Source of the DNA: Caldicoprobacter oshimai DSM 21659
Lineage (GTDB): Bacteria; Bacillota; Clostridia; Caldicoprobacterales; Caldicoprobacteraceae
Assembly: GCA_000526435.1 (NCBI GenBank)
Contig: JAGB01000002.1
Span: forward strand, 806,001 to 870,000
Length of the DNA stretch: 64,000 nt
Reading direction: 5' to 3'
The position numbers and the translations under genes are program-made. How positions within the stretch are numbered: the first letter of the stretch is position 1; each line of letters begins with the position of its first letter. Shown here one piece after another: positions 37,801 to 44,983 of this stretch. The notes beneath the pieces were generated by a model. It saw only the letters and a program-made list of their open reading frames with translations. It searched no databases and was not told the origin of the DNA.

Positions 37801-38181
37801 CTGGGTAGTCCAACCGGCCTGCCCCATGAATTTTAGTGCTGCTGCAGCGTCCGTTGCACTGAATTTTGTTGTCGCTCCCATTTCCTCGGCTTTTTTGGTT
37901 AACAGTTCAAGGTCCCGGCCCGTGGCTCCGGATATGGCTGCTACTTCGTCCATAGCTGCTTCAAAGTCCACCGCCGTTTTTATTGCTGCAGCCCCCAGAC
38001 CTATGATTGGCAGCGTCACTCGTGTTGTGACCTTTTTGCCGATTTCTGTTGTGTCTTGTCCTGCCTTTTTTAGTTCTTCTGTAAAACTTTTCATGCGTTT
38101 TTGTGCAGCTTCCATGCCCTGCTCGTATTTGCTGGCATCAAGTATTAGTTCACTATATACTGTTCCAGCATTTATTGCCAA
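34822..38181 (-). CDS. Tail tape measure protein (TP901 family)
   Basis: 1119 aa, started at TTG 38181 after GGTGGTGA. The TP901-core domain is seen in DFEAAMDEVAAISGATGRDLELLTKKAEEMGATTKFSATDAA and AGRFADLLAKAANATNTDV. Hydrophobic segments at about 390-490 and long coiled-coil regions (about 560-800) follow. The length sets the tail length; about 1.1 kaa predicts a tail near 165 nm by the usual 0.15 nm per residue. Preceded by the lipoprotein gene and its terminator. Confidence 0.93.
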   Translation of the reverse strand: MAINAGTVYSELILDASKYEQGMEAAQKRMKSFTEELKKAGQDTTEIGKKVTTRVTLPIIGLGAAAIKTAVDFEAAMDEVAAISGATGRDLELLTKKAEEMGATTKFSATDAAAALKFMGQAGWTTQQMLEGIEGVMLLAAASGEDLATTASIVTDSLTAFGMSASEAGRFADLLAKAANATNTDVVLLGESFKYVAPLFGTLKFSAEDAALALGLMANAGIKGSQAGTSLRAAISRLVKPVGEAEDLIKKLEIRITDAQGNTLPFLNIMEQLRDKFSKLTESQKAQYAALLFGQEAMSGMLAIINASEQDFRALVDATRNYNGEAKRMADIMQANLKGQLSNLQSQLEGVAIRIGNMLLPYISDLINGISRAVDWFDSLDESTQASILRFAGLAAVIGPAIMVMGQFASSISSIASLLGTLGGTLGIVSTGMGAAAGAMTTAAGAATTAAGAVGAMGSSISAATLLINPFTLAIGAAAVGGVALANYLSQDVIPAVDLFGGEVSEATKEALDGFLELQKGVKVALDEMYFAGKTVTADMAHEVTKNIQEMGQTLVEGIEKDKQEAISILSSLMSQSTTITKEEQAEILKSVTEGYNEQTRVVEENMKQQLRIIEEALKEKRRLTSEDYQILMELQQQAREAAIKILTENELEQRLIYERMKQNAAQLKAEEAAEVIKNSIKQREAVVAEAEKQYKETVDLILIQKNILGTLAEDQADKLIEEAKRQRDETVREAELMHDKIVTEVQLQLGEYVNAVDLGTGEIKKRWQLLAEEVNKSSTATNQFISSMEEVHRDRFLRMRQQLYEADRAYHDTLAEGGTIIQAINASQNKLREFEQQHEQTKQKLQEALESMKNNTISFSDIVTANLDRAVRKELGLQETTNTTRNAYNGALNDMANNTDINTATIRDRLGKVEINAATLRQTMENLRERTNKNFSDMAITTGNNMDTVRRKIDQGTDAIVRWNATEPETKRFSIIETIKRIFTGEYWRGYAEGTNYYPGGIGLVGEEGRELALLPTGKLAWVGVSGPELVQLPTGTKIFPHEKSIELAKMMNLPTFQHGGIMAGGTRYSTGTDIQIETPAPTIIIEQMVVRDDTDIHLISRELYNLQQNERFYRGRK

Positions 38182-38204
38182 CCATATCACCACCTTTTAA
38201 AGCA

Positions 38205-38233
38205 CACAAAAAAACACTCATTTTAAATGAGTG
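38205..38233 (-). terminator. Terminator between the lipoprotein and tape measure genes
   Basis: CACTCATT / AATGAGTG hairpin with TTTTTTTGTGTG after it on the minus strand. Unexpected inside a phage tail operon. Confidence 0.75.
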
Positions 38234-38271
38234 CTTTTGATTTGGCATTGTTATTTCAACTTAAAAGCTAA

Positions 38272-38844
38272 TTATTCGTTTCTTAATACTTCAAAAGCTA
38301 ATTTAGGCCACCATGCAAAATGATATTTTAGATCACCTCTTACTAATTCTGCAATATCTTTCCCCTGTTTTATCTGCTCTCTGAGCTCCTCAAGTATCTC
38401 ACCACACTCTAGTCCTTCTATCAAAGTACCTAGCACTGATATAGCTGTGGAGAAAACCTCTTTTTCTTCAAACTCACCTACTATTGATACTCGTTTAAGC
38501 ATGCCATCTGAGTTAACTGCAATAAAAGCTTTAGCTTTTTGACCCGATTCGTTTACTATATCACCCAAATAGATTCCCTCTTTTTCGCCAGCCCTAACAT
38601 TTTCGAGCTTTACTTTCACCTCTTCTTTACCTATCGAAGCAAGAAAATTGAAATCATCGACGAACTCTTCAAGCGAGACATCTAGACTACCAAGAGGGAT
38701 ATTATCCTGTTCTTTGGTTTCTTTCGCATCTTCCCCACCTTTCAGCATATCCTTCATATTAATTTCGACTGCACATCCAACCAACATTAACACAGCCACC
38801 AAAACCATCAACAAAACAGCTACTTTCGAGAAATGTTTTTTCAT
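38272..38844 (-). CDS. Prophage lipoprotein, candidate superinfection-exclusion factor
   Basis: 190 aa. Signal peptide with lipobox LVGC (residues 21-24), then an acidic linker and a folded domain (SLEEFVDDFNFLASIG..., FIAVNSDGMLKRVSIVGEF) of no family I know. It is inserted between the tail chaperones and the tape measure gene, has a TATAAT-like -10 in its leader (about 38882-38887), an AAAGGAGG site and its own terminator, so it is an independent unit or moron. Surface lipoproteins of some Gram-positive phages block DNA entry of related phages; that role here is inferred. Confidence 0.7.
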   Translation of the reverse strand: MKKHFSKVAVLLMVLVAVLMLVGCAVEINMKDMLKGGEDAKETKEQDNIPLGSLDVSLEEFVDDFNFLASIGKEEVKVKLENVRAGEKEGIYLGDIVNESGQKAKAFIAVNSDGMLKRVSIVGEFEEKEVFSTAISVLGTLIEGLECGEILEELREQIKQGKDIAELVRGDLKYHFAWWPKLAFEVLRNE

Positions 38845-38882
38845 TATGTTTTCCTCCTTTTAGAAAATTTTACACATTGTTA

Positions 38883-39221
38883 TTATACATTGTTATTATT
38901 TGTTATTCCATGTTTCTGAATGAATTTTATAAGTTCGCTGTTTGTTGTATGGTTTTTATCCCGTGGTCTTCTATCTTTCCACCTTATTTTGTCCCAGTTT
39001 ATACGTCCATCCTTTTCCGTCGCTGCTGTCAATAGCTGAAAAGCTACCTCGTCAAAACAGTAAGACTCGTACTCGTCTTTTATTCCCAAAATCTCACTTG
39101 GCCTTCTTTGGTATATCTGCGCCATCATTATTACTTGTATCATTTGTTCGCTCTGAACGAAATTTTTCCAGCCGCTGTACGCCCCCAATCGCCCAGTAAA
39201 ATATGGCAAACATTTGGTCAT
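38883..39221 (-). CDS. Tail assembly chaperone, frameshift-fused part (GT)
   Basis: 112-aa frame that overlaps the gene upstream by 128 bp in a different frame. It has no ribosome binding site near its first ATG. This is the usual layout of the siphovirus G/GT tail chaperones, where ribosomes shift frame to make a long fusion. The real product should be the fusion reading from 39528, shifting near 39180-39186, to 38883. Contains IYQRRPSEILGIKDEYESYCFDEVAF, typical of T-part proteins. Confidence 0.75.
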   Translation of the reverse strand: MTKCLPYFTGRLGAYSGWKNFVQSEQMIQVIMMAQIYQRRPSEILGIKDEYESYCFDEVAFQLLTAATEKDGRINWDKIRWKDRRPRDKNHTTNSELIKFIQKHGITNNNNV

Positions 39222-39528
39222 CCGTTATATAGTCCTTTATCTCCTCCCATGTTGGCTCCACTAAACATGCCATACAGTATATTTGTATGCTTTTTATCCC
39301 TTCTAGTGCCAGCTCGTCCTCGCTTTTTGCTTTGCGCATATTGCGTCCATCCAGCATGGCCAGCGCTGTTGGAAGTAAGGGATTGGGTATCTTTCCGCTG
39401 GTGATGAGCTTCATTATCTGCGGTTTTCGTACCCTAACAGTAATTGTGCCCTCCCCACTAAAATCCGGAATCTCAATTGTCTGTGTCAATTTGTCCTTTA
39501 TGTCCTCAATTTTTACGACCTTGTTCAT
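39094..39528 (-). CDS. Tail assembly chaperone (G)
   Basis: 144 aa. MNKVVKIEDIKDKLTQTIEIPDFSGEGTITVRVRKPQIMKLITSGKIPNPLL fits the XkdN/gpG-like chaperone that coats the tape measure protein during tail assembly. It comes directly after the major tail protein. A run GGGGGCG at 39180-39186, within the overlap with the next frame, is a slippery site for making the GT fusion. Confidence 0.8.
   Translation of the reverse strand: MNKVVKIEDIKDKLTQTIEIPDFSGEGTITVRVRKPQIMKLITSGKIPNPLLPTALAMLDGRNMRKAKSEDELALEGIKSIQIYCMACLVEPTWEEIKDYITDDQMFAIFYWAIGGVQRLEKFRSERTNDTSNNDGADIPKKAK
39180..39186 (-). promoter_or_regulatory. Predicted programmed frameshift site
   Basis: GGGGGCG on the coding strand, reading ATT GGG GGC GTA in the G frame. 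The T frame is offset by +1 (equal to -2). The heptamer equals the slippery run reported for the -2 shift of phage Mu tail genes, as I recall it; +1 slippage of GGG onto GGG is also possible. Confidence 0.55.
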
Positions 39529-39587
39529 TTTATCCCTCCTAAAATTAGTTTAGAGAGCTGTCTGCAAAAACAGACAGCTCTCATGTA

Positions 39588-40154
39588 TTAGGCCGGTAGT
39601 TGATCCAAAAATTCTATAGTGACCGGCTTTTCCCCACTCTTGGGCCTCGACCTGATTGTGAATTCTGGGACAAAGAATGCGTTGTCCTGCAAAGTATAGT
39701 TTACTGGCCGTCCCGTACAGTGCAGATAGGTGAATTTGACATAGCTTACTACATCGCCGTTTACGTCTTTTTCCTCTGTGTAGATATGAAGCGTGAATTT
39801 TTTCCTTTGCACCGGGCTGCCTACGGGTGGCGCATCATATTTGACCACTTTATTCGGGTCCATACTGTCATAGGTCAGCGTCCCCCCGTCTATTAGTGCC
39901 AGCACTTCCGGCACCATTGTAACTGCTACTAACCGTATGTCATACCCTTTGACGATGTCTTCTCTCATGTTCTGCGCCTTTATCACGTTCTTGACTCGCA
40001 GCTCTTGTTCTTCGCCCTCCGATATAACAGCTGTCACCTCTGCCTCACTGTACACATCGGTCAGTCTGTATTGTTTTGGAGTCTGCTCCTCAGTCTCAAT
40101 TTCCACCCTTACAATATTGGCGAGTGGAAATTCTTTCACGGTCTCAAAAGCCAT
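39588..40154 (-). CDS. Major tail (tube) protein
   Basis: 188 aa, beta-rich, between the tail terminator gene and the chaperones, which is the invariant slot of the siphovirus tube protein. It begins MAFETVKEFPLANIVRVEIETEEQTPKQYRL, unusual in lacking the common XkdM-type start, so the call rests on position and size. Confidence 0.7.
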   Translation of the reverse strand: MAFETVKEFPLANIVRVEIETEEQTPKQYRLTDVYSEAEVTAVISEGEEQELRVKNVIKAQNMREDIVKGYDIRLVAVTMVPEVLALIDGGTLTYDSMDPNKVVKYDAPPVGSPVQRKKFTLHIYTEEKDVNGDVVSYVKFTYLHCTGRPVNYTLQDNAFFVPEFTIRSRPKSGEKPVTIEFLDQLPA

Positions 40155-40170
40155 TTATTATCCCCTCCTG

Positions 40171-40512
40171 TTATAGTTTTTTTAAAACCTGATATTCTAT
40201 GGACGCCGTAAATGCCTCCTTCTCGTCATCCGGTACGGGTGGCGTCTCATTCCCCGTTGGCCGTATAAAATTTAATTCCTTCATGGCCTCTTTTATCTCT
40301 TGCATATATGGCTCTATGTCCGGGTACCGTGTCTTTGGCACATATACGATTATGTCAAATAGCTTTGTGCCTACCTTGTTTGTACCCGCCATCGGCATCT
40401 GGGAGCTCGTCCTTACTATGCAAAATCGCTCTTGGCAGACCCCTTCATACATCCCGGGAGCGTATGGGTTCAAGCCTTTTTCCTCTAGCTTATCCATTAT
40501 TCTGCTCCACAT
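40171..40512 (-). CDS. Tail terminator / completion protein
   Basis: 113 aa. Position just before the tube protein and the pattern MWSRIMDKLEEKGLNPY...FDIIVYVPKTRYPDIEPYMQEIKEAMKEL match the small alpha/beta tail terminator proteins (gpU/YqbJ-like). Overlaps the upstream gene by one base. Confidence 0.6.
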   Translation of the reverse strand: MWSRIMDKLEEKGLNPYAPGMYEGVCQERFCIVRTSSQMPMAGTNKVGTKLFDIIVYVPKTRYPDIEPYMQEIKEAMKELNFIRPTGNETPPVPDDEKEAFTASIEYQVLKKL

Positions 40513-40847
40513 TAATCCTTCACCAGCCTCTGATACTCGTTTATTATATCCGCTGCATTCTTTTCAATAGTGGGTTTCAGTATTGCGTATTTTTTACCGT
40601 GTGCCAGCTCCAAATATGGGCTGTATTCCATCCCGCCGGATAAACAAATTACTAGCCGGTCCCCTACCCAATCCGCTGTTCCCTGTATGCTCTGACGTGC
40701 GTGACCAGTTCTGTCTGTCCAAGGAGCTTCCCTCTTGGCCTGCCCTTCCATGTTATGTGCCGCTACCAGTGCAAATGCCAGTAATGCTGCCTTTTGCCTG
40801 TTTTTGGCTTTTAGCAGGTTAAAATTTTTCATGTCCACCTTTATCAT
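40512..40847 (-). CDS. HK97 gp10-like head-tail joining protein
   Basis: 111 aa from ATG 40847, which follows GGAGGTGATAAAACA; the frame is open 8 codons further. KREAPWTDRTGHARQSIQ and YLELAHGKKYAILKPTIEKN are hallmarks of the HK97 gp10 family that helps join head and tail. Confidence 0.85.
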   Translation of the reverse strand: MIKVDMKNFNLLKAKNRQKAALLAFALVAAHNMEGQAKREAPWTDRTGHARQSIQGTADWVGDRLVICLSGGMEYSPYLELAHGKKYAILKPTIEKNAADIINEYQRLVKD

Positions 40848-40867
40848 TGTTTTATCACCTCCCGGGA

Positions 40868-41251
40868 TCACCCTATCTGCTCCAGCTCTGCCTGTATACC
40901 CGCAAGCTGGCCGTTTATTATGTGTGGGTACACCGCCTTTACATAAAATTTGCCTATGCCGGGCACCTCAAATTCATCCCTTACGTTGGGACCTGCCCGT
41001 ATGTCTGCCGTATATTCTGCTAAAAGTCCCCAAGTCTCATTACTCCAAGATGTGCCCGCTGTGGTCAGTCGGTCCTGTATAGTTCCCTGCCTGAAACGGT
41101 ACAGCCTCACCATGTATGGTCCTTTTGTGGTTTTTGTTTCTATTGCTTCTCTATTCGTTTTTGTATATTCCGTCCGTCGGATCGTTATCGAAACAGGATT
41201 CTGTTGTATTGCCCATTTTACATTTTTTCGCCGGAGCTCCACCAAGTCCAT
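40868..41251 (-). CDS. Head-tail connector / head closure protein
   Basis: 127 aa, MDLVELRRKNVKWAIQQNPVSITIRRTEY start and a beta-barrel-like C-terminal half (DEFEVPGIGKFYVKAVYPH). Fits the SPP1 gp16-type stopper slot between connector and gp10-like genes. Family match is by position and general pattern. Confidence 0.6.
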   Translation of the reverse strand: MDLVELRRKNVKWAIQQNPVSITIRRTEYTKTNREAIETKTTKGPYMVRLYRFRQGTIQDRLTTAGTSWSNETWGLLAEYTADIRAGPNVRDEFEVPGIGKFYVKAVYPHIINGQLAGIQAELEQIG

Positions 41252-41605
41252 TTATAGCACCTCCGGTGGCTGTATTCTCAGTATCATACTTCCCATGCCG
41301 CTGGTGGCCATGCGACTATAGGTATCGGCCATTTTAAGCGCATAATCCAGCATATCCTTGAGTTTCCGCATATCGTACCGTTCCTGGCCAACAGCATAGC
41401 TTTCAATCTGTCCTAACTCTCGTTGAAACATGGCCGCTTTCATTGTCCAGCCAGTCGCCGCTGCCTCGTATATATTTGCCGTTTCAATTAGCAACTCATC
41501 TATATCCGCATCCGTAAAGCGAGTATCCGCGTCACTTCCGCCTTCTGGTATTCTTTCGTCCAGCAGCTTCCTCAGCTTTGTTCTCAGTTCTGGTGTCGGT
41601 ATCAT
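41252..41605 (-). CDS. Head-tail adaptor (gp6/gp15-like)
   Basis: 117 aa, helical. RFTDADIDELLIETANIYEAAATGWTMKAAM is the typical adaptor pattern (DxxIxxLLxxAxxxYxxAAxxW). Binds below the portal. Abuts the closure gene directly. Confidence 0.8.
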   Translation of the reverse strand: MIPTPELRTKLRKLLDERIPEGGSDADTRFTDADIDELLIETANIYEAAATGWTMKAAMFQRELGQIESYAVGQERYDMRKLKDMLDYALKMADTYSRMATSGMGSMILRIQPPEVL

Positions 41606-41777
41606 TATCGCTCACCGCCTTAGGCTCTTCATAATACGGGCAGTTATGTTCAATATTTGCACTTTCTATAGTCCACCTACGGGCAGGCAATTCTTTTGCG
41701 CATTGAATTGGTGGCAACATAGAATAATCAGCGCCCGGAATCCACGGAAACCGGGCGCAATCTATACAACGCGCCAT
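41532..41777 (-). CDS. Small cysteine-containing protein overlapping the adaptor gene
   Basis: 81 aa. Cysteines at 4, 7, 27 and 46 (CIDC start) could bind zinc. The C-terminal 25 residues (lysine/arginine-rich) overlap the adaptor gene by 74 bp in another frame. It follows the capsid gene with a weak GGTGAGGTAA site. Unknown function. Confidence 0.5.
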   Translation of the reverse strand: MARCIDCARFPWIPGADYSMLPPIQCAKELPARRWTIESANIEHNCPYYEEPKAVSDNDTDTRTENKAEEAAGRKNTRRRK

Positions 41778-41790
41778 TTACCTCACCGCC

Positions 41791-42828
41791 TTAAGCCAGG
41801 GCAATTTCCTGAACATTTTCTTCTATTGCGGCATATACACCCCGGTAAGCATATGCCACGATCTGGCTTTCAACCAGCCTGGAGAGGTCACCGCTAGTTG
41901 CCTCTACCCTCAAATCTTGCTTAACCAACTCTTTGAATCCTCTCTTCGGTCTAATTAAGTATGCCTTCCCAGGTGTCACGCCGGGATAGCTATAAGTCTT
42001 CTTGCCTACAACCGTCTCCCAGCCATCATAGTAGATCACAGACTGAATACCACTGATAGCTGGGTAGACAGTGCCCTCAATCTGGTGTCCGCCTTTCAAG
42101 GCCATTTCGATATTAGCTTGGTCAGCTGTAGAGGCCAGCAACACCGTCCCGGGACGCTTCGCCTTAGCTGCGTCGGCAAGGGCTTTAGTGATTGTCTTAT
42201 ATACGCCTACCCATGCAGGATCTCCAGCGCCACCCTGGTAAGCCGTCTTATTGGCAGCGGGGTAATTGAAGCTCAAAATCGGGTACAGGTGAATGTGGTT
42301 CAGTAATGCGTTGTACGCTTCGCCGATAGCTCTGTTCAGGATCTCAACCGAAAAAGCCTCGTTAAAATCCTTCATCTCCTTGGTGTATTCAAACCCCGCA
42401 GTATAGGTCAGGATCCGGGCAGTAGGTCCCTGTTCGGCCTGCAAACGACCAAATTTTACTTCTTCACCTTCCATATGCTCGGTGAACACAACAGTTCCAG
42501 TAAGCGCCCATTTAGCATCGAGTACCCTGGGCAAATTGGCGTCCTGGATCCGTTCATAAATCGGCTGGTAGAGCAACTGCACCTGCTCACGACCAAGCTC
42601 AACATCCAAAACAACCTTCCTGAGTAGATCCTTAAACTGCTCTACGCTTCCACTGGTGAGCATTTCCCCTATCGGCTTGGAAAGCTCGAAAGTCTCCATC
42701 TCTCCGTTGATTATCTTCTTTTCTACCTCATACAATTTGCCGTCCAATACAAAAGGCACCTTCTCAGTATAGGTGCCCTGGCGACGTGCTTCTTTCAGTG
42801 TTTCCTGGCTATATACTTTGTAAGCCAC
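41791..42828 (-). CDS. Major capsid protein (HK97 fold)
   Basis: 345 aa. Located after the DUF2190 protein, before the connectors, with LEVEKKIINGEMETFELS-like E-loop region and GMLTSGSVEQFKDLLRKVVLDVELGREQVQLLYQPIY, then the P-domain RAIGEAYNALLNHIHLYPIL. This divergent capsid family is found in related Clostridial prophages; size and order support the call. Confidence 0.82.
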   Translation of the reverse strand: MAYKVYSQETLKEARRQGTYTEKVPFVLDGKLYEVEKKIINGEMETFELSKPIGEMLTSGSVEQFKDLLRKVVLDVELGREQVQLLYQPIYERIQDANLPRVLDAKWALTGTVVFTEHMEGEEVKFGRLQAEQGPTARILTYTAGFEYTKEMKDFNEAFSVEILNRAIGEAYNALLNHIHLYPILSFNYPAANKTAYQGGAGDPAWVGVYKTITKALADAAKAKRPGTVLLASTADQANIEMALKGGHQIEGTVYPAISGIQSVIYYDGWETVVGKKTYSYPGVTPGKAYLIRPKRGFKELVKQDLRVEATSGDLSRLVESQIVAYAYRGVYAAIEENVQEIALA

Positions 42829-42851
42829 CTAAACCACCTCCATTGGTTTTG

Positions 42852-43253
42852 TTAAACTTGCGGTCCGAGAATGAACCAGATTACGTTATTTGCATCCTTC
42901 GGCACTGTTACTCTGCCAACCTTGCGGTTAGCCCCTCCGCCATCACTAGTTGTCAAAAGTTTGTTAGTAGCATCAAAATACACCAAATCTCCTTTATTGA
43001 AGGCGTCGCTTGTGTTGATTTGGTCGGTCTCATATTCTGCCTGTTCAATGCTCAACACTACTTCAGCTGTCTCCCCAGCACCAGTAGCTACCGACTGCAT
43101 AGCGCAGCCGAAGAAGCCATCAAGAAGATAAAACTTCCCCGCTTCAATAGTGGTGTTTTCGGGGACCGTAACCTTCACCGTTTTTCCGTCACTGATTTTC
43201 CCGCCACCGATGTTATGAACGGTGCTGGGTACAGGCTGTCCTACGTAAGCCAT
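42852..43253 (-). CDS. DUF2190 capsid cement/decoration protein
   Basis: 133 aa, MAYVGQPVPSTVHNIGGGKISDGKTVKVTVPENTTIEAGKFYLLDGFFG, the clear beta-tulip pattern of DUF2190, recently shown in several phages to stabilise capsids. It comes just before the capsid gene in transcription order. Confidence 0.88.
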   Translation of the reverse strand: MAYVGQPVPSTVHNIGGGKISDGKTVKVTVPENTTIEAGKFYLLDGFFGCAMQSVATGAGETAEVVLSIEQAEYETDQINTSDAFNKGDLVYFDATNKLLTTSDGGGANRKVGRVTVPKDANNVIWFILGPQV

Positions 43254-43272
43254 TTATTCCACCTCCTAAAAT

Positions 43273-44682
43273 TTATATAGCCTGCCGTTTTACACGCAGG
43301 CTAGTTGTTTCTTTTCCACCGCCTCCTAGAATTGGCGGTTTGTCCACGTAGAATTTGCCAATTGCTGCCTTTATGGTTTCATCGGCCAGAAGTTTATCAA
43401 TCTCACCGGCAATCTGTTCTTTTGTGGCATCTTCAGGCACGTTGAGCATCTTTTTTACTAGTGCCTGAGTCATTTCGCCAGCTACTTTTTCCTTCAATAC
43501 TTCATCAATAAGCTTTTCTCTCTCAGCTCTCACTTTCTCATCAAGGGCCTTTTTCGCTTCGGTAGCTACTTTTACAACATCCATTTCGCCGACAGCTCCA
43601 AGCGCTTCTCTGACCTTTTTTAGCATGTCGGCAGCTTCAAAAGCCTGCTTGATCTCTTCCATCTCTCCGGCAAGAGTAGAAGCGGTAAGCCCCATTTCTC
43701 CAACTATTTGGCTGATGGCAACCTCATTGTTGGCTATCATTGTCTTTAATTGAGCAACAAGTTCCCTCCAATTCATTGTCTTTTGTCCACCTCCTAAAAC
43801 TTCATCAATTGTAGCCATTTCACCCGTTGCCACTACACGTGTAGGCATTCCTGCTCGGCCCAACGGTGTCCAGTCTATCGACAAAGGAACATAATCCACT
43901 ACATGGGTTTCTCCGGATACCTGCTGTAGTTTTGGTATGCCGAAAATGCTTACAGTCCTCACTACATTTGCTTTTATCCAACGCTTCAAATCGCTTGCTG
44001 CTTTGTCTATCACCCCCCTGAAGTATGCCTTCCCGTCTTTCCACAAAGCTCCTACCCAGTGTGTAACTGGAGTGGGAAACTCATGGTCTACATCTTCGGG
44101 TCTTTGGTGCCCCAAAAACCCGGGTAATCCTTGCGACATCACCTCGCCAACAATTTTCTGGAGAGCTTCGGGTCGGTAATACCACCCGCGCTTGGAGTAG
44201 CCTGCCGGAATTTCTACCACTACTTCCATCGGTTCTGGATCGTCTGCTTTTAGTGCTTCAAGATTAGCCCACGATGCTAGAGGGATATCCTCTACCTTCA
44301 TTTCGCCGGATATGATTGCTTGAATTGCCGATATTTCGCCTTTCGGTTCTATGCGGATTATCTTCCCGTCTTCGCATTCGTATTTTCCACCAAGCAGTTT
44401 CGTAGCAGCTTCTGCAATCCGTCTACCGATAATTGCCCATTCTGCCGGTGTATATCCGCCTGCCTCTCTTTGCCCTTCGTGGTTGAAATAGCTTATCGCC
44501 GCCCTGATGTGTTCTCTATCTATTGGGTAGGCATAGTTTACTGGGTCTCCGTATTGTTTGGAATCCTTTGGATAACCTTTCGGCGGTGTAAGGTGGCCCT
44601 TACCTTCCTTGAAAGCTATCCCATATTTTTTGGCCCTTTTTTCGGCTTCTTCACGCAGTTTTTCTCTTTCCTCCGCTGTCAA
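43273..44682 (-). CDS. Prohead protease-scaffold protein
   Basis: 469 aa, starting at TTG after GGAGGTGAA. It has three parts: an N-terminal DUF6582-like segment (KYGIAFKEGKGHLTPPKGYPKDSKQYGDPVNYAYP), a middle region with the HK97-type prohead-protease look (FLGHQRPEDVDHEF, THWVGALWKDGKAYFRGVID, VSIFGIP), and a charged helical C-terminal half rich in E/K, suitable as an internal scaffold. Likely cleaves itself and the capsid N-terminus during maturation. The catalytic residues cannot be fixed by eye. Confidence 0.7.
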   Translation of the reverse strand: MTAEEREKLREEAEKRAKKYGIAFKEGKGHLTPPKGYPKDSKQYGDPVNYAYPIDREHIRAAISYFNHEGQREAGGYTPAEWAIIGRRIAEAATKLLGGKYECEDGKIIRIEPKGEISAIQAIISGEMKVEDIPLASWANLEALKADDPEPMEVVVEIPAGYSKRGWYYRPEALQKIVGEVMSQGLPGFLGHQRPEDVDHEFPTPVTHWVGALWKDGKAYFRGVIDKAASDLKRWIKANVVRTVSIFGIPKLQQVSGETHVVDYVPLSIDWTPLGRAGMPTRVVATGEMATIDEVLGGGQKTMNWRELVAQLKTMIANNEVAISQIVGEMGLTASTLAGEMEEIKQAFEAADMLKKVREALGAVGEMDVVKVATEAKKALDEKVRAEREKLIDEVLKEKVAGEMTQALVKKMLNVPEDATKEQIAGEIDKLLADETIKAAIGKFYVDKPPILGGGGKETTSLRVKRQAI

Positions 44683-44734
44683 TCCAGTTCACCTCCTTTC
44701 AAAATGGCACAATAAAAGCGCCTTGGCTTTCGCC

Positions 44735-44881
44735 TCAGCGCTTGTTAACATATTGCCCTGTTTTCATGTCTCGTACTACCAGCTTCTGATGTATTGGATG
44801 CACCTCAATTCTTTTTATCGGTGGGTTCTGTTTTATTTCTACCTGCACGCTTTGCTGCTGGTTTGCATTTTTCTTTTCCAC
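44735..44881 (-). CDS. Tiny phage protein, possible
   Basis: 48 aa from GTG 44881, after GAGGTGGTGA. Starts MEKKNANQQQSVQVEIKQNP and ends KTGQYVNKR. It overlaps the small gene at 44805-44981 in another frame. Not recognised. Confidence 0.4.
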   Translation of the reverse strand: MEKKNANQQQSVQVEIKQNPPIKRIEVHPIHQKLVVRDMKTGQYVNKR

Positions 44882-44981
44882 CGCTCACCACCTCAAACCT
44901 GTCATGGGCTACTTCACGTTTTAACTTCTTTATGTCCTCCTTTGTTGGTTTTATCGGGAAGCCAATACCAATACCGTACAT
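44805..44981 (-). CDS. Tiny basic phage protein, possible
   Basis: 58 aa from ATG 44981, MYGIGIGFPIKPTKEDIKKL, with a lysine-rich end. It starts 3 bp past the stop of the minor head gene. Similar GIGFPIKPTKED openings occur in phage small ORFs in this slot, as far as I can judge; no function known. Confidence 0.4.
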   Translation of the reverse strand: MYGIGIGFPIKPTKEDIKKLKREVAHDRFEVVSGGKEKCKPAAKRAGRNKTEPTDKKN

Positions 44982-44983
44982 AC

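Noticed and set aside
37226-38200. 324-aa plus-strand frame opposite the tape measure gene
   Set aside because: Alanine/serine-rich shadow of a low-complexity coding strand, no start signal.
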